Shown: positions 1 through 5,071 of the stretch, piece by piece | How the letters are laid out: the number at the start of each line of letters is the position of its first letter | How positions within the stretch are numbered: position 1 is the stretch's first letter | NCBI GenBank assembly: GCA_030607345.1 | Contig: JAUWKC010000146.1 | Coordinates: 1 to 5,071 of the forward strand | Source of the DNA: Planctomycetota bacterium | GTDB taxonomy: Bacteria > Planctomycetota > Phycisphaerae > Sedimentisphaerales > SG8-4 | Direction: 5' to 3' | Length of the DNA: 5,071 bases | Notes under the pieces: generated by a model | Databases searched by the model: none | Told to the model about the DNA's origin: nothing | The model's input: the letters and a program-made list of their open reading frames with translations, nothing else | Translations under genes and position numbers: made by a program

Positions 1-1199
1 AAATCCTTCACTGCCTGCGGGCAGAGGCGAAGCTCTTCGAAGCCGCCTACAGTTGGGTCGAGTGTGCAGATTACATCCCGGCGGTCCTGACAGGCAAAGA
101 AAGACCCGATGTAATGCTTCGAAGCCGGTGCGCGGCAGGGCACAAGGCTATGTTCAATGCAGAATGGGGCGGGCGGCCTGCCGCCGATTTTCTTGCAAAG
201 CTTGACCCCGCTCTCGGCGAGCTCAGGTCCCGGCTCTACGAGCAAACGTACACGATTGAAACGGCTGCGGGCGAGCTTACCGAGCAGTGGGCAGAAAAGC
301 TGGGCCTTAAGGCCGGTATCGGCGTGGCGGTAGGCGCCTTCGACGCCCATTTAGGCGGCGTCGGTTCCGGCATCGCTCCGGGCAGGCTCGTCAAGATAAT
401 CGGCACCAGCACCTGCGATATGCTTGTCTCGCCGGCCGGCCGGCAGTTTCCGGATATCGGCGGGATATGCGGCATAGTTGACGGCTCGATTCTGCCGCAC
501 TATTTCGGTTTGGAAGCAGGCCAGTCCGCAGTCGGCGACATTTTCAACTGGTTTGTTAACTATATCCAGCCGGGAGGCACTTCTGCCGGTTCGCACGAAG
601 CGCTTACCGAGAAAGCTGCCAGGCTAAAGCCGGGGCAGTCCGGTTTGATGGCGCTGGACTGGAACAACGGCAACAGGACTATCCTTGTCGACCAGCGATT
701 GACGGGGCTTTTGATTGGTCAGACACTCCACACCAGGCCGGAGGAGATTTACAGGACGCTGATTGAGGCCACCGCTTTCGGCGCCCTTACCATCATCAAC
801 AGGTTCGAGGAATATGGGGTCAAGGTGGATGAGGTGGTGAACTGCGGCGGCATTGCCGAGAAGAACCCGCTGATTATGCAAATCTATGCAGATGTGACCG
901 GCAGAGAGATGAAAATATCACGGTCGGCGCAGAGTTGTGCGTTGGGCGCCGCCATTGCCGGTGCGGTCGTGGCAGGTAAAAAAGCCGGCGGCTACGACGA
1001 CGTCGGCGCCGCCCAGGCTGCGATGTGCGGCGTAAAGGAGAAAACCTTCAAACCGATAGGCGAAAACCGAAGAGTCTATGAGGAGCTTTATTCGCTTTAC
1101 AAGCAGCTTCACGACGCTTTCGGGCTGGAAAGTTTCTCAGGTAAGCTGGCCAATGTAATGAAGGACCTTCTCAGCATAAAAGACAGAGCGAACGTGTGA
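1..1199 (+). CDS. araB: Ribulokinase (AraB-type FGGY carbohydrate kinase), 5'-truncated by window edge
   Basis: Cytoplasmic kinase that phosphorylates L-ribulose with ATP to L-ribulose 5-phosphate in L-arabinose catabolism; related sugars are possible. The frame is open from base 3 to the TGA at 1197-1199, giving about 398 residues. E. coli AraB has 566, so roughly the N-terminal 150 or so residues lie upstream. The ATG at 114 is internal: the codons before it encode the AraB-like segment WVECADYIPAVLTG. Visible family features are the RCAAGHKAMFNAEWGG segment, GAFDAHLGGVGSG with the likely catalytic Asp at 342-344, the AraB-characteristic IGTSTCD at about 399-419, GLEAGQSAVGDIFNWF, and the C-terminal nucleotide-binding GGIAEKN (846-866) followed by CALGAAIAG. 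Similarity to E. coli AraB, recalled from memory, runs along the whole fragment without frameshifts. A FucI-like isomerase gene follows 80 bases downstream. Family assignment is strong. Exact substrate is less certain, because the partner isomerase is not a classical AraA. Confidence 0.93.
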   Translation, partial: ILHCLRAEAKLFEAAYSWVECADYIPAVLTGKERPDVMLRSRCAAGHKAMFNAEWGGRPAADFLAKLDPALGELRSRLYEQTYTIETAAGELTEQWAEKLGLKAGIGVAVGAFDAHLGGVGSGIAPGRLVKIIGTSTCDMLVSPAGRQFPDIGGICGIVDGSILPHYFGLEAGQSAVGDIFNWFVNYIQPGGTSAGSHEALTEKAARLKPGQSGLMALDWNNGNRTILVDQRLTGLLIGQTLHTRPEEIYRTLIEATAFGALTIINRFEEYGVKVDEVVNCGGIAEKNPLIMQIYADVTGREMKISRSAQSCALGAAIAGAVVAGKKAGGYDDVGAAQAAMCGVKEKTFKPIGENRRVYEELYSLYKQLHDAFGLESFSGKLANVMKDLLSIKDRANV

Positions 1200-1279
1200 G
1201 CAGGCCGGTTTTTCGATAAATACTATTTTGGCGAGCACGGCGGATAAGTCTGCCGCCAACAGAAAAACAGGAGACAAAA
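1200..1279 (+). other. Intergenic gap araB-isomerase with AT-rich patch and a small hairpin
   Basis: The 80 bases hold an AT-rich patch (about 1209-1230, including TACTAT at 1221-1226) and a potential 5-bp stem GGCGG (1239-1243)/CCGCC (1253-1257) with a 9-base loop. The stem is not followed by a T run, so it is not a rho-independent terminator. No good -35 box is found at the proper distance from TACTAT. The gap most likely lies inside an operon; an internal promoter cannot be ruled out. Confidence 0.3.
1269..1274 (+). promoter_or_regulatory. Ribosome binding site of the sugar isomerase gene
   Basis: AGGAGA lies 5 bases upstream of the ATG at 1280 and matches the anti-Shine-Dalgarno consensus well. 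It supports 1280 as the true start. Confidence 0.8.
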
Positions 1280-2686
1280 ATGAAAAAGGTAACTTTCGCA
1301 GTAATCGGTGGCAACAGGGGTTTCTTCCCCGAGGCGTTGGCCAAGCAGGGGCGGAAAGACATACTCGATGTTCTGAAAAGTAATGGCTACAACGCGGTGG
1401 CCCTGTCAACGCGGGATACCAAGTATGGCGCGGTTGAGACATTCGACGACGCCAAGAAATGTGCTGCGCTTTTTGCGCAGAAGGCCGATTCAATTGACGG
1501 CATTGTCGTTACGCTGCCGAACTTCGGAGACGAAAAAGGCGTTGCCGAGACCATAAAGCGCTCGGGTCTTGACGTGCCGATTCTAATCCAGGCTGAGCCT
1601 GATGCCGTGGGCAGGATGACCATAGCCAACAGGAGGGATTCCTTTTGCGGCAAAATCAGCGCCTGCAACAACCTCAGGCAGGCGGGGATTCCATACACGC
1701 TGACACAAACACACACCGTCGGGGTCAAGTCCGCAGAATTTAAGAGGGAGCTGGACGATTTCGCTTCGGTCTGCAGGATTGTTAAGGGCCTTAATAATGC
1801 GAGGTTCGGCGCCATCGGCGCACGTACCGGCGCCTTTAATACAGTTCGCTACAGCGAGAAGCTGCTGGAGCTTTCCGGGATTTCCGTCGAGACAATCGAC
1901 CTGTCTGAAATCCTCGGCAGAGTAGGGCTGCTTGCCGACAACGACAGGGGCGTTAAACGCAAGCTAAACGCAATCAAGGAGTATGTCAGCACGGCGTCAA
2001 TTCCGGCTGATGCGCTCCTGAAGATGGCCAAGTTCGGTTATGTGGTCGACCGGTGGGTCCATGAGAACGAGCTTGTGGGCACGGCCATTCAGTGCTGGAC
2101 CAGCCTTGAGGAATTCTTCGGGATAGTTCCCTGTACTCTTATGAGTATGATGAGCGAGGGCCTGCTGCCGAGCGCCTGCGAGGTCGACATTACAGGACTG
2201 CTGGCGATGTACGTGCTGCAGTTGGCAAGCGGCACGCCGAGCGCCATTCTGGACTGGAACAATAATTACGGTGATGACGCCGACAAGTGCGTCTGCTTCC
2301 ATTGCAGCAATCTGCCCAAATCCTTCTTCAAGAGCGCCAAGATGGATTATCAGGAGATTATCGCGGGCACGGTCGGCAAGGAACAAACTTACGGCACGGT
2401 TGTCGGAAGGATTGCCGCCGGCAAGGCAACGTTCTGCAGGACTACGACAGACGATAGCGCCGGTGTTATCAGCGCGTATACCGGTGAAGGCGAATTTACA
2501 AACGATAAACTACAGACCTTCGGCGGCTATGGTGTGATGAAGATACCGAATCTGCAGACGCTGATGCAGCATATCTGCAACATGGGCTTCGAACATCACG
2601 TCGCCGTCAACAGGTCGCAAAAGGCGTGGGCCATCGCCGAGGCCCTCGATAATTATATGGGCTGGGAGGTTTATCTGCACACGTAA
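1280..2686 (+). CDS. L-fucose/L-arabinose isomerase family protein (FucI-like aldose-ketose isomerase)
   Basis: Predicted cytoplasmic, metal-dependent isomerase interconverting an aldose and its ketose, most likely L-arabinose/L-ribulose or L-fucose/L-fuculose. The protein has 468 residues, close to AraA (about 500) and shorter than E. coli FucI (591). The N-terminal half (about 1-165) is Rossmann-like and carries a conserved-looking RRDSFCGK at 118-125. A GARTGAFNTVR stretch lies at 180-190. Candidate metal ligands are E301 (in CEVD), D325 (in LDWNN), H341 and H439/H440. The E301-D325 spacing of 24 equals that of E337-D361 in E. coli FucI. The H341-H440 spacing of 99 resembles H350-H450 of E. 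coli AraA. A C337-x-C339-x-H341-C342 cluster sits beside the presumed site. There is no signal peptide. The start is set by AGGAGA 5 bases upstream; the stop is TAA. The upstream AraB-type kinase suggests a joint pathway, with arabinose favoured. Family call is firm; substrate is inferred. Confidence 0.87.
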   Translation: MKKVTFAVIGGNRGFFPEALAKQGRKDILDVLKSNGYNAVALSTRDTKYGAVETFDDAKKCAALFAQKADSIDGIVVTLPNFGDEKGVAETIKRSGLDVPILIQAEPDAVGRMTIANRRDSFCGKISACNNLRQAGIPYTLTQTHTVGVKSAEFKRELDDFASVCRIVKGLNNARFGAIGARTGAFNTVRYSEKLLELSGISVETIDLSEILGRVGLLADNDRGVKRKLNAIKEYVSTASIPADALLKMAKFGYVVDRWVHENELVGTAIQCWTSLEEFFGIVPCTLMSMMSEGLLPSACEVDITGLLAMYVLQLASGTPSAILDWNNNYGDDADKCVCFHCSNLPKSFFKSAKMDYQEIIAGTVGKEQTYGTVVGRIAAGKATFCRTTTDDSAGVISAYTGEGEFTNDKLQTFGGYGVMKIPNLQTLMQHICNMGFEHHVAVNRSQKAWAIAEALDNYMGWEVYLHT

Positions 2687-2754
2687 GGCGCCGCGTATCT
2701 TTCGCTGTTGAGCTTCTTGCGGCAATTGCTTTGCTTGGGTAAGGAAAGGATGTA
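2687..2754 (+). other. Intergenic gap isomerase-sulfatase without a clear terminator or promoter
   Basis: The 68 bases contain the sulfatase ribosome binding site and short palindromes such as GCAATTGC (2722-2729), with no extended symmetry around them. No stem followed by a T run is present. Read-through from the isomerase gene to the sulfatase is therefore plausible. Confidence 0.3.
2741..2750 (+). promoter_or_regulatory. Purine-rich ribosome binding site of the sulfatase, with two possible starts
   Basis: AAGGAAAGGA carries two overlapping Shine-Dalgarno-like cores. The first core sits 8 bases before a GTG at 2755. The second sits 10 bases before an in-frame ATG at 2761. An ATG at 2750-2752 is followed at once by TAG and cannot encode a protein. 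Either downstream codon could be the start; both keep the Tat signal intact. Confidence 0.6.
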
Positions 2755-2760
2755 GTGCGT

Positions 2761-4530
2761 ATGCAGAAACAGACAAGAAGAGAGTTCCTCAAGTCGCTAA
2801 GTGCAGCCGCGGCCTCGGCGCCGGCGTTGTCTCTGCTGCCGGGTTGCGGCGGTCCGAGCAGGGCTATGAACCCAAAAAAGCCGGCCCCGAACGTACTGCT
2901 GGTCATTACCGACGACCAAGGTTACGGCGACCTTGCCTGTCACGGTAATGCTGTTATTAAAACGCCAAGCCTGGACAGACTTCACGCACAAAGCATTCGT
3001 CTGACCGACTTTCACGTTTGCCCGACGTGCTCGCCTACCCGCGCGTCACTTATGACCGGCAGGTACTGCAATCGAACCGGCGTCTGGCACACCGTTATGG
3101 GCAGGTCGCTTTTGCGAAAAGATGAAGTGACAATGGCGGATGTTTTCAGGGCCGGCGGATATCGTACGGGTATCTTCGGCAAGTGGCACCTGGGTGACAA
3201 CTATCCCTTCCGACCACAGGACAGGGGATTCGACGAAGTATTAGTCCACGGCGGCGGTGGCGTCGGTAATACTCAGGACTACTGGGGAAACGACTACTTT
3301 GACGACACCTATTTTCGCAACGGCAAGGCCGAGAAGTTTCAAGGCTACTGCACCGATGTCTGGTTTGCCGAGGCGACGAGATTTATCGAGGCTAACAAGG
3401 ACAGGCCCTTCTTCTGCTACCTGTCCACTAATGCCCCACATGGTCCGTACAGGGTTCCGGAGAAATACAGCCGGCCGTATGAAGGCAAAGGGGTCAACGC
3501 GAAATTCTACGGTATGATTGCCAACATCGACGAGAATATGGGCCGGCTGATGCAAAAGCTCAGAGAGCTGAAAATCGCCGATAACACAATTGTCATCTTT
3601 ATGACAGACAACGGTACTTCGGCAGGTCACACCGGAGAAAACGCTTATAATGCAGGTATGCGCGACAACAAGGGTAGTCCATACGATGGTGGACACCGCG
3701 TTCCTTTCTTTGTTCGCTGGCCCGCCGGCGGGATAAACGGCGGAGTTGATATCGACCGCTTAGCAGTTCACATTGACACGATGCCGACCTTGATAGAGCT
3801 TTGTGGACTGAAAGAACCGGCCGGCGTGAAGTTCGACGGCGACAGTCTTGTGCCGCTGTTAACGGGCCACGCCGGCAAGTGGCCCGACCGGACACTCGTT
3901 ACGGATTCGCAGCGCGTAGAGCATCCACAAAAGTGGCGAAAGAGCGCCGTAATGACCGACCGCTGGCGGCTGGTTAACGGCAAAGAGCTTTACGATATCA
4001 AGGCCGACCCCGGCCAGAATAATGATGTCGCAGACAAACACGCGGATGTTGTCGCGAAGCTTCGCCGGCAATATGAACGGTGGTGGGCCGATGTGTCGGA
4101 GCGATTCGATGAGTACTGCGAAACCATCGTAGGTTCGGACAAGGAAAACCCGACGAGACTGACCAGCCACGATTGGCACGTTCACGGACCGTGGAATCAA
4201 GAGCAGATTCGCCTGGGCCCGAAGAAGAACAGTTTCTGGGCGGTGGAAGTGGCGCGTGACGGCGATTATGAGATTTCGCTGCGGCGATGGCCGCAGGAAG
4301 CAGACACGCCCATCAGGGCGGCCGTCGGCGGCGGCACAGCAATCAAGGCTGCAAAGGCTCGGCTAAGAATTGCAGGCTTCGATAAAACAAGGGATATTCC
4401 TGAAAACGCCGTGGCAGTGACATTTAACGCCAGGCTCAAAACGGGCAAAACCCGACTGCAAACGTGGTTTATTGATGATGACGGCAAGTCCCGCGGCGCT
4501 TACTATGTCTATGTAAAGCGGCTGAATTGA
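2761..4530 (+). CDS. Secreted or membrane-anchored sulfatase (S1 family, formylglycine type) with Tat/lipobox leader
   Basis: Hydrolyses sulfate esters, probably on a polysaccharide or oligosaccharide, at the cell envelope. From the ATG it has 589 residues; a GTG at 2755 would add two. The leader contains TRREFLK (5-11), a good twin-arginine motif, then an Ala-rich stretch and LLPGC with Cys29 as a possible lipoprotein cleavage site. The alkaline-phosphatase-like sulfatase fold follows: D51-D52 in TDDQGYGD (metal), CSPTR starting at Cys90 (the residue matured to formylglycine) continuing ASLMTGR, K141-W-H143 in GKWHLGD, H227 in APHGP, D283-N284 in MTDNG (metal), and K304 in NKGSPYDGG. All expected core catalytic residues seem present. 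Residues about 470-589 form an extra beta-rich C-terminal region starting near HDWHVHGPW. The gene ends with TGA 14 bases before the GH31 gene, so the two are probably co-transcribed. The specific sulfated substrate and SulfAtlas subfamily cannot be read from the sequence. No maturase gene is in the window. Confidence 0.93.
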   Translation: MQKQTRREFLKSLSAAAASAPALSLLPGCGGPSRAMNPKKPAPNVLLVITDDQGYGDLACHGNAVIKTPSLDRLHAQSIRLTDFHVCPTCSPTRASLMTGRYCNRTGVWHTVMGRSLLRKDEVTMADVFRAGGYRTGIFGKWHLGDNYPFRPQDRGFDEVLVHGGGGVGNTQDYWGNDYFDDTYFRNGKAEKFQGYCTDVWFAEATRFIEANKDRPFFCYLSTNAPHGPYRVPEKYSRPYEGKGVNAKFYGMIANIDENMGRLMQKLRELKIADNTIVIFMTDNGTSAGHTGENAYNAGMRDNKGSPYDGGHRVPFFVRWPAGGINGGVDIDRLAVHIDTMPTLIELCGLKEPAGVKFDGDSLVPLLTGHAGKWPDRTLVTDSQRVEHPQKWRKSAVMTDRWRLVNGKELYDIKADPGQNNDVADKHADVVAKLRRQYERWWADVSERFDEYCETIVGSDKENPTRLTSHDWHVHGPWNQEQIRLGPKKNSFWAVEVARDGDYEISLRRWPQEADTPIRAAVGGGTAIKAAKARLRIAGFDKTRDIPENAVAVTFNARLKTGKTRLQTWFIDDDGKSRGAYYVYVKRLN

Positions 4531-4535
4531 CCGGC

Positions 4536-4539
4536 GAGG
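4536..4539 (+). promoter_or_regulatory. Ribosome binding site of the GH31 gene
   Basis: GAGG lies 5 bases before the ATG at 4545, inside the 14-base gap after the sulfatase stop. It favours 4545 over the in-frame GTG at 4539, which overlaps the site. The tight spacing supports translation from one shared mRNA. Confidence 0.6.
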
Positions 4540-4544
4540 TGAAT

Positions 4545-5071
4545 ATGAAGAAGTTATACGGATTAGTCGGAATATTACTGGCAGTATTTGTGACCCAGGC
4601 GTATGCGGACTGGACGTACGTGGGCGATTGTGTCGAACCGCACACAGTCCAGGGAAATGTCGTTACGTTCAAGTGCACAAATGCCACCGTGAGGATTGAA
4701 GTCTGTACGGAGGACATACTGAGAATAAGGATGAGCAAGTCCGGCAGGTTCAAGCCAAATGAGCCCTGGGTAGTGGTAAAGTACGACTGGCCGAAATCGC
4801 TTTTTACCGTGAAAGACAGAGGCGCCTATATCGACATAGCAACCCAGTGCATCACGGTAAAGGTAAACAAATCGCCGCTGACGCTGGAGATATACGACGA
4901 AGATACAAGACTGCTCAACAGCGAGCCTCGCTCCGGCGGTATGGGTTTCGATGGAGACAAGGTTATATGCAGAAAAGAGCTGACCGCCACGGACCACTTT
5001 TTCGGTCTCGGTCAGCGCTACGAAAAGAGCGACCTTCGCGGCGAGAAACGCGAACTCTGGGTGACAGAGAA
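4545..5071 (+). CDS. Glycoside hydrolase family 31 protein, N-terminal part (3'-truncated by window edge)
   Basis: Secreted alpha-glycosidase candidate; GH31 members include alpha-glucosidases, alpha-xylosidases and sulfoquinovosidases. The frame is open from ATG 4545 to the end of the window (175 complete codons, no stop). Residues 1-21 are a Sec signal peptide: KK at the start, a hydrophobic stretch to about residue 17, and a plausible cut after AYA before DW. Residues about 22-150 are beta-strand-rich, as in the N-terminal mutarotase-like sandwich of GH31 enzymes. The most telling motif is FFGLGQRYEKSDLRG (from residue 152) followed by ELWVTE, matching the GH31 pattern FYGLGE...LDKRG...WNTD that leads into the catalytic barrel. 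The catalytic aspartates lie beyond the window, so activity and specificity cannot be judged. It follows the sulfatase by 14 bases, suggesting joint action on the same glycan. No lipobox is seen. Confidence 0.85.
   Translation, partial: MKKLYGLVGILLAVFVTQAYADWTYVGDCVEPHTVQGNVVTFKCTNATVRIEVCTEDILRIRMSKSGRFKPNEPWVVVKYDWPKSLFTVKDRGAYIDIATQCITVKVNKSPLTLEIYDEDTRLLNSEPRSGGMGFDGDKVICRKELTATDHFFGLGQRYEKSDLRGEKRELWVTE

Noticed and set aside
114..116. ATG at 114 as the start of the ribulokinase
   Set aside because: The same frame is open back to base 3 and encodes clearly AraB-like residues before this codon, so the gene is cut by the window edge.
1221..1226. TACTAT as a -10 promoter box for the isomerase
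   Set aside because: No recognisable -35 element lies 16-18 bases upstream; the region there is the araB stop and its flank.
1239..1257. GGCGG/CCGCC hairpin as a terminator after araB
   Set aside because: The stem is only 5 bp with a 9-base loop, and an A-rich ribosome binding region follows instead of a T run.
1387..1815. Antisense open frame of 142 codons inside the isomerase
   Set aside because: Low-complexity Ser/Ala/Leu-rich translation typical of the reverse complement of a GC-rich gene, with no family resemblance.
2717..2729. TTGCGGCAA and GCAATTGC palindromes as an operator
   Set aside because: Symmetry does not extend beyond 4 bases per arm and no second copy is seen, so chance is the likelier explanation.
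3241..3696. Antisense open frame of 151 codons inside the sulfatase
   Set aside because: It lies opposite a strongly supported gene with intact catalytic motifs, and its translation shows no recognisable domain.
4539..4541. GTG at 4539 as the GH31 start
   Set aside because: It overlaps the GAGG ribosome binding site, while the ATG two codons later has proper 5-base spacing and begins a typical signal peptide.
4575..4997. Antisense open frame of 140 codons opposite the GH31 gene
   Set aside because: The plus strand encodes a signal peptide and GH31 motifs here, directly after the sulfatase with a ribosome binding site; the antisense product has no recognisable features.

Overview
The window reads as one co-oriented plus-strand carbohydrate-catabolism cluster from a moderately GC-rich bacterium. 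A Tat-type, lipobox-bearing sulfatase next to a secreted glycosidase, frequent AGG arginine codons, and an AraB-type kinase paired with a FucI-like isomerase all fit the Planctomycetota (Phycisphaerae/Sedimentisphaerales-like) or a related PVC-group heterotroph. This taxonomic guess is an inference from gene style; there is no rRNA or phylogenetic marker here.

Layout: (1) 1-1199, the 3' two-thirds of a ribulokinase (araB-type FGGY kinase), whose 5' end lies outside the window. (2) An 80-base gap, then 1280-2686, a complete 468-residue sugar isomerase of the L-fucose/L-arabinose isomerase fold family. (3) A 68-base gap with a strong purine-rich ribosome binding site, then about 2755/2761-4530, a formylglycine-type S1 sulfatase with a twin-arginine plus lipobox leader and a C-terminal beta-rich domain. 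(4) A 14-base gap, then 4545-5071, the N-terminal part of a Sec-secreted glycoside hydrolase family 31 protein, cut off by the window edge before its catalytic barrel.

How the genes fit together (inference): the sulfatase would remove sulfate esters and the GH31 enzyme would cleave an alpha-linked sugar, both outside the cytoplasm or at the envelope. The isomerase would convert an imported aldose (L-arabinose, L-fucose or a similar sugar) to its ketose, and the AraB-type kinase would phosphorylate that ketose. The locus therefore resembles a fragment of a utilisation cluster for a sulfated, pentose- or deoxyhexose-containing glycan. No RNA gene, mobile element, CRISPR array, convincing promoter or rho-independent terminator is visible, and no intergenic stretch exceeds 100 bases. 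I found no wholly new system. The most unusual points are the mixed AraB/FucI-type sugar module and the two different export routes used by neighbouring enzymes.
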